From Bactrocera neohumeralis (Eukaryota; Arthropoda; Insecta; Diptera; Tephritidae), in NCBI RefSeq assembly GCF_024586455.1, contig NC_065921.1:66031528-66095527 (forward strand): a DNA stretch of 64,000 nucleotides, read 5' to 3'. A program made the translations under genes and the position numbers. This document shows, one piece after another, positions 34,945 through 46,761 of the stretch. Numbering within the stretch: position 1 is the first letter of the stretch; every line of letters begins with the position of its first letter. Below the pieces are notes generated by a model that worked only from the letters and a program-made list of their open reading frames with translations, was not told the origin of the DNA and did no database searches.

Positions 34945-35350
34945 CTACAATAGCTTCGAGAAAATTCGCATGCTGCCAGATATTTTCCAAAAGAGATAAG
35001 CTTTTAAACCAAATAGTCAGTTGCGAAGGATCTTAGTTTTTATGACCATATCTAGTGGTTAATGGCGCTCATATTAACTTTTCTGTTAAGAAATCAAAAA
35101 GTGAAATATGTATGAATGCTAAGATGTTCATTTGTAGGTATATGACTGCCAATAAAACCTGTTGTCTACGCCCACACCTTCTACGAATTTTAGAGTAATC
35201 GACCAAAGACGAACGAAAGAATGAAATGAAAATAATTTTCCATTCTGATCGTGCAATTATAGTCGAAATATTCTTAAATGAGTCCATTTCTTCAAATAGA
35301 AGTGCTCCAATTTGTATAAATTTGTCAGAAAACACATTATGCTCCTAATA
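34945..35350. other. Spacer between two transposons, nothing recognised
   Basis: About 400 bp with no recognisable feature. An 88-codon minus-strand frame (35,069-35,335) has no family resemblance. Confidence 0.45.
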
Positions 35351-36333
35351 TAATGGGTTATCCTAGTAGAGGGACTTTTTCAATAGCCTTTTTTTAACAG
35401 ATCACGCGTGAGTCCTGTCAAGCTGTAATGTTAGTTTTGTTCAGTATTGTTTGGCATTCTATCATGAAAAGACTTACGCCTGAACAACGTTTATAAATCG
35501 TTCAACTTTATTTCGTAAGTTCCCGTTTCGCTCAACTTATGGTCAACATAACCGGTCTACATCACCCATTTGAGACCCAGTATTCATTATTGGGTAACAT
35601 TCGACCGAGTAGATCATGTCCAGCACGTTGTGAAGAAAATATAGCAGCCGTAGCTGAGAGTGTACACGAAGACTGTGAAGAGTCGATTCGGCGCCGTTCG
35701 CAGCAGCTCGGACTGACGTATGGAACGACTTGCCGTATTTTACGTTGAGATTTCAAATTGAAATCGTACAAAATACAGCTTGTGCAAGAACTAAAGCAGC
35801 CCGAACTTCCCAAGCGACATCGTTTCGCTCTATGGGCTCTTGAAAGACCCATTTCTGGCTCAATGTGTATTTAAAAAAGAAAAATTTCCACATTAAAGGC
35901 GAAGAGCAATCTAAAGAGTTTCAATAGCTGCCATTTCATCCAGAAAAACAACGGTTTGACGTGGTTTGTGGGACGGTGGAATCATCTCTTCATATTTCTT
36001 CAAAACTGATGATGGTAAGAACGTAATCGTCATGGCGACCGTTATCACGCGGTGATAACCAACTATTTAATCCCTGTAATTGAAGCTCCGTTAGACTCTT
36101 TCCTGTGGGGATATGTAAAGTCTAAAGTCAAAATGCTCGAACGAGCCATCCAAAATTGGACTCAACGGATGTACCATCTGAGACTAAGCCGCGGCCAACA
36201 TTTGAAAGAGGTAATCCTCAAAAAAAAATGCGAAAAAATGTACATTTTAATGATAATAAACCTTCCACATTAAATTTAAAGTTTCTCTGTGTTTTCTTTA
36301 AAAAAATAGAACCTTGAAATGGATCACGCTTTA
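35351..36333 (+). mobile_element. Tc1/mariner-type DDE transposon, GGTGATCC family, copy B
   Basis: Ends resemble the family: GGGTTATCCTAGTAGAGGGA at the left and CTTGAAATGGATCACGC at the right. Left interior: GACAGATCACGCGTGAGTC, shared with copy C. Plus-strand N-terminal transposase: ENIAAVAESVHEDCEESIRR, RSQQLGLTYGTTCRIL (HTH), then a stop, then KLKSYKIQLVQELKQPELPK. Most of the catalytic domain is lost; the C-terminal FLWGYVKSKVKMLERAIQNW and MYHLRLSRGQHLKEVI remain (36,088-36,210). Confidence 0.78.
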
Positions 36334-38500
36334 TTAAGCTAGAAATGCCAAAACGACCACCGTGCTTTGATTCTTGCTATACTTTTAACGAAATAATCAA
36401 CTTATTGAAGGAAACTTTTGGTGAGCGTATTAACTGGACTACTTTTTCTGTGATTATGTGTAGTCACTTGGCTGTAAGATAAGAAAATTTATTTATATGT
36501 TATTTTCATCTTTTTTTTCTAAATTTAAAATTATATCTTTATAATTATTTAAGTTTTGATTTTTTTAAATAGTTTATTTTTAGTATCATTTTTATATATT
36601 TGCTAACAGCAAAGTATGGCCAAGAAATTATTTTAAGTATAAAACAAAAACAACAACGAAATTATAATATTATTTGCGTTTAATGAATAACTAAATAAGA
36701 AATTAAAAATTTAGAAAAAGGAATAAAAAGCGAAATGAAGATTAAACATTTTTCAAAACAAAAAATAATAAAATATAGAATAAAGCCAAATTTATGTGTG
36801 CACATTTTTTTTTTTGCTTAAAAAATAAGAGAAATAATTACAAAAAAATAAAAAATAAATATAAAAATTAAAAAGTTTTCTTTAACACTAAAAAACAAAT
36901 CAGAAATATATTTTGTAACTCTACTCAGGTTGTGCACATAAAATGTGCCATAAAAAAGCACTTTTCGTCACAAAAAAAAAATTATAAAAAATAAAAAGAA
37001 AAAATCAGAAAACAAAATATTGTGGTGTGCAGCACTTAAAAATGTTATGAGCGAATTTTTATGAAGATGTAGCGCCACAAATTTAATTTTTACAAACAGA
37101 AAGCACATTTTATTTTCATAAAATAAGAAATAAAAAACAAGAAAAAAGCTGACACGCAGGCTAAGGTACTCGAGGCGAGCAGTGCAAAATGAAATGAAAA
37201 GGATTTTTCTCAACTCATTATTCGGTTGGACTCGGGCTGTCAATGTACGCGCGCGGGTGCTGACACACGTGGGCCGTGTTAATGGCACTTGAATGTTGAC
37301 AACACCTGAAAACATGAAATTGCTGCGTACATATGTATGTACATATACACACAAATATATATGTATATTTACATACAGCAACTTAATTCTTTTCTGAACA
37401 CTTCCTCGTATTGTTTGGCATGCTTTGTGCGCGCTACCGTTTTTTATTGCTTCATGTAAATATAGACTTCATGCTTTTTTTTAACTTATTTTTCAATTTA
37501 CTTGTGTTTCGAAAACTATGCATTCGCACGGGACAGTTGTTTTGTTGTCAGGTGTCGTCGACTATAAAGGAAAACATATTGAGAGCAAAGACCTAAATTA
37601 AAAAAAAAAATTATATATAATAAAAAAAATCAAAAATATTTTCTTCATTTAATGTTAAAAACTACTTTAGAGATCATACAAGTGTATATGCAAATAAAAC
37701 CATCTTAATTTTTGTCTTTTTAAAACTTGAAAAGTAAATAAAAGATTTGAATAATGAATATTTTATATTTATTTTTAATACTCATATTTGTAATTACATT
37801 TTTTTATTTTCCGCTAAAATTATTGTTTAGCAGCATTCTTTTTCCTTATTTTACTTTGTGGTCTGTCATTTTCTGAAAATAGTGTATTTTTTAAGTGTAT
37901 TTTGTTGTAAATTTTTGGTTATTTTTAGAAACACACATAAATCGAGTTTATTGAACTTTCAGCAAAAACAGTTATTTTACACAATTAAACACGCTTCAAT
38001 AAAATACATAAATAAATATATGTATGTATATAGTATAATATATTTTTTTACGTTTTCATTTCATTTCTTGAAGCACAAAGCGTCGAAAAAATATTGCGAC
38101 TATGAAAGATAACTTAATTTCTATTTTAATCACTTAATTAAAACACTTGTTTAAATACATATATGTAAATGTGAATTTTTTTAATAAATTTCTGGTTTTT
38201 ATATTTGATTAACTGTTTCCAGCTGAGGAAACATAAGCATATGAAAATTGTTAAGTGGCTCATTTAATTGTTGGTTGGTAGTGCTTTTATGTTCATAGAA
38301 TCACGCGTAAAGGAAGTGAAATACACTTTTTTCTTTCCTAAAGGTATGGATCAAGAGATCTTCAATTATCGACGAAGCACTTTGAATTTATTACAAACCT
38401 ATTTAGGCGTCTATTATTGAACTCAATTTTCCTGGTTCACCGAAGGCTTGTTCTCTTGATGATTTTACTTCTGTGTAATGAAAGCTAGACAGTCCAGACA
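36334..38500. other. AT-rich sequence with one tiny transposase remnant
   Basis: At about 36,388-36,460 the plus strand reads FNEIINLLKETFGERINWTT, a short fragment like the region before the third catalytic Asp of DDE transposases. The rest is AT-rich, with A/T runs at 36,480-36,960 and 37,590-38,200. A more complex stretch at 37,140-37,320 includes CACACGTGGGCC (an E-box core). No gene that I can support. Confidence 0.45.
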
Positions 38501-38870
38501 AATTAGGTTAGGTTAGACGGCTGATCAAAGAACGCACATGGACTACTATACTATATCTAGTCCTTTCTAGTCCGCTCACAAGTGTTTAGTCAAGAAGGAA
38601 GTTTCGAGTTATTTCCACCTCATTTTCTTCCATACAGCTTCCGCAGATGACGTCTGGAAGGCTTCCCAGCCTTACTGCGTGGACGCCAATTAGGGAATGT
38701 CCCGTTAAAAATACCCCAAAACTAGGGAGAGGCTAGCCTTACTGAGGGCAAAGAGATCACTAGATCTTTGAGATCGATCTTAGACCAAAAGGCCTTTACG
38801 TCAGTGCATGTACCGATGCTGGCCCAGCGCTGATCAAGCTTCCGCGAAGCCCAGGTATCTAGGTAGTAAT
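38501..38870 (-). mobile_element. LINE 3' fragment, same family as 19,065-19,372
   Basis: The minus strand encodes a Cys-containing C-terminal region in fragments (GVFLTGHSLIG-like, then LPDVICGSCMEENEVEITRN), typical of the CCHC-like end after RNase H in I/R1/LOA-type LINEs. It ends in TCTTTGATCAGCCGTCTAAC followed by CTAACCTAATTT, the same 3' end as the plus-strand fragment at 19,330-19,370. The upstream part is missing and the frame is broken. Confidence 0.7.
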
Positions 38871-39267
38871 TTCAAAGAGTCAATGGTATATGTTTCCAAC
38901 ACACCTTTGCCTAGACAATTTCAATAATTATCCTCCGTTAATGGTTTTGGTCATATTGTATTCAGTCTTTGGCAGCTGGTTTCCGGAGTCATCACCTAAA
39001 AAACTCCACACGCGGTGGAAGGATTCAACTAAAACCCAAAAATAATATTTCATCAGTTAGTAGATGAGTATAGGTCTATAATCGAAGGGTTTGAAAAAAA
39101 ATTATAATTTTTTTGAATTTGCAAACAAAACAGTATGATATTAGATTTCACTTTTGCCACAAATTGCCTTGAAAAAATAGTTATCATAAACAAAAATCAA
39201 TCGATCAATCACGACGTCATTTTATTTAGAATTACTATGAACAAGTAAGAAAGAGCTATTATTACTA
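38871..39267. other. Spacer, nothing recognised
   Basis: About 400 bp with no recognisable feature. Confidence 0.45.
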
Positions 39268-39418
39268 TATGTGACCTGGTCTACGAAAAGGGGGCTTAGG
39301 TGTCAAAAAAAGGAGAACAATTAATGAGATAACGAGAAACTGACGATTATTTTTAACAGCTTTTCCCAGAAAATTAGTTTTCGCACGTTAGCCTCCTTTT
39401 CGTAGACCAGGTCACATA
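39268..39418. repeat. MITE, 151 bp, with hAT-like 8-bp target duplication
   Basis: Terminal inverted repeats: the left TATGTGACCTGGTCTACGAA plus AAGGGGGCT matches the complement of the right end over about 29 bp with one mismatch. The sequence immediately outside is TATTACTA (39,260-39,267) on the left and TATTACTT (39,419-39,426) on the right, seven of eight bases alike, as expected for an old 8-bp duplication. There is no coding capacity. The element should be mobilised by a transposase of the hAT type encoded elsewhere (inference from duplication length). Confidence 0.75.
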
Positions 39419-39426
39419 TATTACTT

Positions 39427-41204
39427 CTTGATTTGTGTATTGGAAAGTGAAATAATCAAATGGAGTTTGAAATTGTGTTATATGGGAAGTAGGAGTAGTT
39501 GTAGTTAGATTTCAGCCATTTTAACAATTTTAAATTTTTTCTATAGCTCCTGTCATTTACGAGATATGTATATACAAAAAATGCGAAATTCTTAGAAAAA
39601 TCGGGTTTAGAGCACCGAACTACCTCGCCGGTGTGAGTTACGACTTTGTTGCACTGGGCACTTTTGTAGAGTGAACAATTCTGAGAAATATGCGTCTAAA
39701 GTCAAAGCGATGCCATAAAATACCTCTGATCTGTAGGAATTTAAAGATAAAAACTCACGATTGTAGTGTATTTTTTATGGAAAATTTTTACAGGCCTTGG
39801 TCCAGTTCTTAATGTTAATATTACAGGCTAAAATTTTCAGGGAATTTTTTTTAGGGTATTTCCAAGGAAATTTCGTGACGGGAGTGAAAAAAAATTAATG
39901 GTTAAAAAAAACACCCTAATATACATATATATATGTATATATCCCTATATCTATCTCGCTTAGTAATATAGCATAACTATTAGGTGAACAAAACTATAAT
40001 ATATTTGGAGTATAAAAATATATTTTTTGAATTTCCCAAACCAACTTTAAGCGGTTACGCAGTGTTCGATTAAAACGCGTAAAACAACGACAAGATGAAT
40101 TGGCGAGAAAGGTGTTCAAACTGTATGAAATATATTCTTTTAATCAGTACAAAATTGTCTTGTAATAAAAATTTTATTTGATTAACTTTCCTACTTTGAT
40201 ATTAAATATTCTTTAATATCTCTGCTCTATTTTCAATTCTCTTATGAACTCACCGATTTTATTCTTCATAGATCCCATTTACTCCCCACTCTTAGTTTGA
40301 TGTCACCTCAAATTCACCTGTTACCGTCTTTTTTGTCCATTGCTCAACACCACGTGTCGCTTGGATAATACGGGACTAATCATTGAAGACAAAGGTAATA
40401 ATTTTGTATAAGCCATAATTCACATTTCTCACCAAAAGCCAATCAACTTAATTTCCATAACATTGTAATTATAATATTAATGAAATGAAAAGAAAAAGCA
40501 GAATAAATGCTGAGAAAGAAGAAAACTGGGACACACATAGTGTAATAAATACCGAAATACAGACAAATACTAAAACTTAGCTCAACTATAAGAGTGGATC
40601 TTTACTGTGAGTTACCTGCGACCGCTACCACTTACACCCTAACATAGATACATACAGATATTATATATTTATGTGCAATAATAGGTAATTAATATGAATA
40701 TGTGTTTGGTCACTATTTATTAGTCAGTCATAAATTTTAATTATAGTTAATGTTCACTCGAAAAAAAGTAAAACTCTTACAAATTCACCGAATACTTGTA
40801 TGTTGGTATGTATGCAGGTATAAACAAGCAGAAAACAAATTTCGGTACGGTGACGAATTGGAAAGGTCACTAAACTCTCTTGAATTTGACTAGAAAGTAA
40901 CCGTTATGCTAAGCAGCTGTAATTGCTTTACTGCAAGTGCTATAATAAAAGAAGACATGCAGGCGGACTAGTATTTCCAAATAATGTCCTAATATCTAAT
41001 TGTACTTTGTTATTTTATTGACCAAGAAGTTTCCTATAATTCCGTGCAAATAAAAAAAATTAAGAGACAGTCTTACCTTCAGATCTCTTTCTTTTATGCA
41101 AAGAGATCGTGTCGGTGTATTGAAAATGTAAAATAACAAATTTATAATTTAACAAGAAAACATCGGGCATCGATTGCACCGAAGCCCAAAAAGCCTTCAC
41201 AAAT
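39427..41204. other. Non-coding sequence with scattered repeat fragments
   Basis: Around 39,960-40,010 the minus strand reads GTTTTGTTCACCTAATAG, the start of the dispersed repeat also seen at 26,360 and 63,325. Around 39,480-39,520 the phrase AGATTTCAGCCATTTT resembles the body of that repeat. The rest (40,030-41,200) shows no gene or repeat I can support. Confidence 0.4.
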
Positions 41205-41400
41205 AAAATAAGTAAGGAAGAGCTAAGTTCGGGTATAACCGAGCATTTCATACTCTTTCAACTTGCAAAGATTAACGTCAGGGAAGTACCTCCAGGTACA
41301 TATGGCATTGTTATATGGGGTCTAGAGCGAGTCTGGAGTGAGACAGAAACGGATGAAGTTTCTGTTCATTCTAAACTAATATACATACATCATTATAAGA
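41205..41400 (+). repeat. Fragment of a dispersed repeat
   Basis: Starts GTAAGGAAGAGCTAAGTTCG followed by GGTATAACCGAGCATTTCAT. The same opening occurs at 50,461 (GTAAGGATGGGCTAAGTTCG). Non-coding. Confidence 0.55.
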
Positions 41401-43014
41401 AAAATACGGAAATCTCCCAACACCACTAAGACCCTAGATATGATTGTATGTTGGCTGGTCTGTATGCCTTCTTCTCTCCTTTTTTTATTCGACTGCGGTC
41501 AGCTAGTTGAATCTATATATCTATATATACTCGAAAGGAGACTAAGGAGACTGTTTTGGGACAAAAATGTGTTCTTTAATATATCGAACCCAAATCCAAC
41601 GAGGTGGTACTAAACATAACTGCGTTAGGGAAGGTCATTACAGATGCACTGATAATATAGAATATTTAAAATAACTTAAATTCACTTTAAGTTCTTTTAG
41701 TAATTAATTTTAACTTAAAACTCCAATATTCTTTGAATCTTCCAAATGAAAATATGAATGTATGTACGTATCTACATCGAAAAAATGAAACCTTTCGTCA
41801 GTTTCACTTTAAAAACATAAGAGTCCAGTACGGTTTGTAACTGCGCACACGCACCTCTTATTTTTCCATCCGCCTTCGAAGTATTTTATTGTCAAATAAA
41901 TCTGACGAAATGTAAATGTAAGTGTATTGCTTTCGGTAAAAACCGTTTTCATTTACATAACAAATTTACAGTTCATCAACTTCAATGATTCCCAATGTAA
42001 TGTAAAGAAAATTATGCAAAATAGTTACGTCAAATGCATACCTGCACACATACGAGTACTCACATACATAAAAAGATGTAGGTATATTCGTATGTATGTA
42101 TGTATGGATATATAAATCTTTGGTCGAAGACATCGATTATCTGCGCCATCTCCAAACCACCTTTGGCTTTATAAACATATGTAAGTTTGCATGTGTATGT
42201 ACATGTATGTATATTTATAAAGGCATTTATATGCATCTTCTCCAAAGTGTGTCAGCCAGCCACTAAATTCAAACGTTTGTTTGTGTGTGTTGTTTATATT
42301 TTATCCACGACGCATCTTGAAACTAATTTAGGAGACTCATTTCCAATTTCATGGCGACCCAAAGAGTGGTTTTAGAAAATCAGGCGACACTAAATACAAA
42401 ATATATCTATAAATGTATGTATGAATTCAAATAAAATGCAATAAGAAGAAAAAATACAACAACGAAAAAAATTTACAAAAAAATATCGAATTGCTAGCGC
42501 TTCGAAACAAAAGTGGCACGCAACGCAGCAAGCGTACAGACATACATATACACATACGTGTAAGCAAATTATGCAGCGAAAGAAAATAACAGCAATAATA
42601 AAAATAAATACAAAAAAAAAATAAAACAATTTTAGAAAAAAGTTGGTAGTTGCGATCGGGAGTATCAAAAGGTAAAAGGAAGGCATGGAGTCGTTAAATT
42701 AAATATGCCGCGTCTTGTACTCGTACTACCTTCTTGTAGTTTCTTTTTCCACAACGATTTTAGTATTCAGTTGCGGCGCATGCAACAGGCAAACGAACAG
42801 ACAAATGATGTTTGTTGTAGCAGAGATTTTACTTTTTTGTTTCTTATGTGAGAAGATATAGTCACATGTATTTTATAATCACATGGCAGTATGCAAGTAT
42901 TTCGGTTGAAAGCAGTTGCCTATTAGGAAATTGACAATTAACTGAAGATGATTCTATAGTCTAGTTTTGGGCTGAAAACAAGTGATCTAGATGAAGTTTT
43001 CTTCTGCTTTGTTG
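41401..43014. other. Non-coding sequence with microsatellites
   Basis: TATGTATGTATG tracts at 42,090-42,110 and 42,185-42,215. From 42,390 to 42,850 the plus strand is A-rich with CAACAACG and GCAGCAAGCG phrases and a 49-codon frame from 42,704, which I do not trust. No supported gene. Confidence 0.45.
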
Positions 43015-43330
43015 GCGTAGGCACCACTTAGGCGGTTTCAGCCGAACAGCTTTTCGCCGTTTGGCGCCAATTGGAGAGTCCAACTGTATCCAGATTCTCC
43101 TCCACCTGGTCTTTCAAACGGAAATCCTTAATACGTTAGCAGTAGTCATCATTAAAAGGGAACCCTCTCATCCGAGGCTGTTTTGTTCTTTTCATTGGGG
43201 GAGTTTTTTACCCAAGGGGGGTTGATTCGATTTTTCACTTTAGCTCGCCTTCAAACGGATGTTTTTTAGTTACCCAGAGGATACTTAGTGTAAGACCTGA
43301 ATACGTGAGCTGCTTCAGCCATATGTAAAA
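43015..43330 (-). mobile_element. Short RTE derivative: 5' end joined to 3' end
   Basis: On the minus strand the sequence from 43,330 to about 43,125 is the RTE 5' region (shared with 18,840-19,040 and 28,800-28,935: AACATCCGTTTGAAGGCGAG, CAGCCTCGGATGAGAG). At about 43,120 it passes straight into the RTE 3' coding end (the CACCTGGTCTTTC string, complement of the RDQVE block, then CCAATTGGCGCCAAACGG). The whole ORF between is absent. It may be a simple deletion product or a non-autonomous derivative. Confidence 0.65.
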
Positions 43331-43394
43331 AAATCTGATGGGAAACAGACTATGGCAGAATTAATTATATTCTAGTATCTTCAAAGCGGACTTA

Positions 43395-43612
43395 CTCTTT
43401 TTTACTAGCGGTTATAGCCAAGTTAATAACAGCACGCCAGTCCTTTCTTCTTTTCGCAATTTGATGCCAATTCGAGATACCAAGTGCAGCCAGGTCCTTC
43501 TCCACCTGATCTCTCCAACGGAGTGAAGGTCTTCCGCTTCCCCTGCTTACTCTGGCGGGTATTTTGTCGAAAACTTTCAAAGCTGAAGTGTTTTCATCCA
43601 TACGGACGACAT
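43395..43612 (-). mobile_element. RTE-type LINE 3' fragment
   Basis: The minus strand reads the C-terminal end of the RTE ORF: VRMDENTSALKVFDKIPARV, SRGSGRPSLRWRDQVEKDLA, ALGISNWHQIAKRRKDWRAV. This is an open and well-preserved stretch, about 70 codons, but only the last tenth of the ORF. Confidence 0.78.
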
Positions 43613-44203
43613 GAAAGAAGAAGAAAGAAAATAATTTGAATAAGAAAATTAGAGTTGAATAATGCATTGAAAGCCATAGCATCCTTGACAAGAAGTTGTA
43701 CTATATTCTGATAGTCCCAGGAATATTGGTTAAACCGACAGAAAAAATTAAAATTACAAAGAGTTTCATAGTGTTGAAAAGAGAAGCTCATCTAATTTCC
43801 ACTGGGTACTTATCAGACATTAAGCATTTAGTATGTTAGTATGTACGACTATACATACATATATTAATACATATGTAAGCGCATACGTGAGCAGTATCAG
43901 TTTTCTTCTGCCACTAATTTTTTGCCGTTAAATATTTTTACTGTTTGTAGTGATCAGAGCGCTAAATTTTTGGAAGGATTCATTGACCTCAAACAATAGA
44001 GTGTGTATTTTTTATGATTTCCATCACAAGAATGTAGACAATAGAGAAGGATTGAAAGTTTTTGTCAAGGGACTAAATATATGGAATATTTTCTTTTGTT
44101 GTAAAAAGATAATTTTCTTTCAATTTTTTTAATAAATATTTTTTTGCCGGTGTAAGTTTTCTAAATGTATTAGAATGAATGTTTTTCAAGCTGCTACATA
44201 CAT
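43613..44203. other. Spacer, nothing recognised
   Basis: About 590 bp, AT-rich, with no supported feature. Confidence 0.45.
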
Positions 44204-45175
44204 TTGGACAAAAGAGTACCCGGAAATTGTTAATAAAACGCAAAATATTTAATTACTCAACAATATTTATTTTGCCGCTTTCAAAGTAATTTCCACCAAA
44301 TGAAATACACTTATGCCAACGATTTTTCGAGTCCTCGAAGCATTTTTTATACACTTCTTGAGATGGCCTTCAGCTCCTTCAGCGAATTTTGCTTTATCTC
44401 TTCGATGGACTGAAAACGGGTTCCACTGAGCGGCAATTTTAGTTTGGGGAACAAAAAAATCACACGGAGCCAAATCTGGTGAATACGGTGGTTGATCGAT
44501 GGTATTCATTGCCTTAGGTCTTAAATTCTGTTCGATGTGATGGATTATCATCGCGTAAAATCCATGAATTGTTCTTCTACAATTCCGGCCGTTTTCGACG
44601 AATGTCGCACGCAAACTCCTCAATATCAAAAAAACAATGAGCCTCACCTTGATTTTTGAGCGTCTTTGGCTTGGTTTTTTGATTTCGGTTCACTTTTTTC
44701 CTTCCATTCCGATCATTGTTGCCTTGTTTGCATGTCAAACTCATAAACCCATGGCCCATCGGCAGTTAAAATACTCTCCATTAATATGGGATCGGAATTT
44801 ATGGTGCTTCTTTTGAAAAAATTTAACCTTATCTGGACGAGTCGAGCAAGAACGCTTTTCAAACCCAAAATATCTTCCAAAATCATTAGAACGGACTTTC
44901 GAGAGATGTTGGCTCTCTTGGGGTCTCTCTAACACTTACCTGACGATTTTGAAGCACCACATCCATCACATTTTTGATATTTTCATCAGTTGAAGTGGTC
45001 GAAGATCGTCCAAAACGAGAAAAGTTTTCAACGTTCTCTCGACCGTCTTTGAAAGCTTTGTACCACTTTGAAGGCCTGTGTTTTTGATAAAATTGAATCA
45101 GCGTAAGGGGGTTTCAACATTCGCAGCTATTCCGCACACGATACTTGGTTAGAAATACCAAATTTGAGACCCAAC
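44204..45175 (-). mobile_element. Mariner relic, AAAAGTACC family
   Basis: Left end ACAAAAGAGTACCCGGAAAT matches the terminal repeat of the copy at 15,639. The minus strand has transposase pieces: MNTIDQPPYSPDLAPCDFF (the catalytic PPYSPDLAPCDFFLF block, 44,267-44,647) and N-terminal HTH remnants at 44,880-45,060. Frameshifts are frequent. The right terminal repeat is not recognisable because the element runs into another mariner fragment. Confidence 0.72.
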
Positions 45176-45179
45176 CAAA

Positions 45180-45300
45180 AGGCGACGACCGATATTCTTA
45201 AGAGCATTCCGAAAAATGACCTTAAACACTCATTTGAAATGCTAATTGACCGGGCTAAACGCTGTATCGAAGCACAAGGAAACTACTTTGAATAAAAAAA
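45180..45300 (+). mobile_element. Mariner C-terminal fragment, Mos1-like HTH family
   Basis: The plus strand reads IPKNDLKHSFEMLIDRAKRC followed by IEAQGNYFE and a stop. This matches the C terminus of the copy at 26,522-26,899 (IPANELKHSFDMLLDRAKSC). It is the tail of a second mariner family lying on the opposite strand to the one beside it. Confidence 0.72.
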
Positions 45301-45344
45301 TATAACTTTGGAAAAATATTAATTTTTTGTTGTTTTTTTTAACA

Positions 45345-45561
45345 GGGGTCTATTCTGTAACTCGATTCGAAAATCAATTTACTCGAATGCGGATTTTTTA
45401 TATTCTGTAAGTCGATTTTCGGATTTTTGAGTTGTAGAAAGCAAAAACGAATATTGTACGCATTTTTTCTGGCACAGGCTGGTACAACTTTCGCATAATG
45501 ATAAAGTAGATCCGAATTTCGAATAGAATACATTTTCGAATCGAGTTACAGAATAGGCCCC
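45345..45561. repeat. MITE-like inverted-repeat element, 217 bp
   Basis: Left end GGGGTCTATTCTGTAACTCG followed by ATTCGAAAAT; the right end is its inverse complement (ATTTTCGAATCGAGTTACAG followed by AATAGGCCCC), about 30 bp with one mismatch. The phrase TATTCTGTAAGTCGATTTTC repeats once inside. No coding capacity and no clear target duplication. Confidence 0.65.
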
Positions 45562-46761
45562 GTGTTTCTTTTGCGACAGACCTTGTAGTTTTAATTTCGG
45601 TTTTGTTTTGGAAAATAAGAATGCATCGAGTTAACAAAGAGACGAATGTCGAAAACAAACCCGTTCAATTGAAAATCTATGCTATTTTTAGTTTTTTAGT
45701 TTAGTTTTTGGTCAATAATTCTGATATCTTCACGCCTGATTTTTAGTAAAACCTTAAAACATTCCACATACATTTTTATAAATTTTCGTTAAGGGATCTG
45801 AGAGTGAAGATCACGTGATGTTTGGATGCGCGAAAATGGTGCGCAGAACCCGAATCATCAGTGGAAAAATGTATTTTATTGATATTCAATAATCATAACA
45901 AGAGAGAAGTATTGAATTCTATGAAGTAATACATTTTTGGATACTTGAGAACATCAACATTTGCCATCAATTTATGTTTGTAGAGCTGTGTTATGATATC
46001 CCGATGAGATGTCAAGATATTTCTGCTTTCATCAAATTGTTTAGTCTCTGAAGAAAGCAGTAAAGTTGGTGCGTTTGGAAAGTCTATTTAGAGAGGTCTA
46101 AGGGGCCTTTTTATACGCTTAACTTTTATATTTAGAATGGTACTCTAGATAGCTCCTGACAAAACCAAGCTGGTATGAAACTTTAAACGAAACTTTTCAG
46201 AAATTTTCTATAAGCATGACCTTCGGAAATTTTCTGCAAAAATAAACATGGGAGACTAGGAATCATAAGTAATATTTATAATATATTTTTCTAAATTGAG
46301 CTTCTTATGATATACATATACATATGTATACATTATAAATATTCTGTTATACCTATTTGTTTTCTCAACTTGGTACGATTTAAATTAAGATCCATAGTGT
46401 AAGTCTGTACTACTTATGAATGTTTGTATACTCGTAAGTATATACGTATTTTATGAATTTTATTGTGTGATTTCAAATAAGAAAACAACATTTTCAAGTG
46501 CGGAAAAATAAGTATGTAAACAATTATTTGAGATAAAGATTTAAAATTCGAAGAACTGTCCATTTATAACCCAATGAAAAAAGTGATCAAATAACTGATT
46601 TATTGCAACACATCACACACATGCTTGTCAACTGCATTGGAAATTTGTTTTGAATAGGTCATTTGTAATCATCAACTTAAGAAGCAGCTGGGCTCACAAA
46701 GGTTATAGAATTTTATTGAATAATTGGATAATGAAATACTTTTGGAAAAAGAAGAAGTAAA
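45562..46761. other. Non-coding sequence, nothing recognised
   Basis: No supported gene or transposon in about 1.2 kb. Confidence 0.45.

Noticed and set aside
36968..37381. 137-codon minus-strand frame, Phe- and Leu-rich
   Set aside because: Built from A/T runs and a TATG microsatellite; composition explains it.
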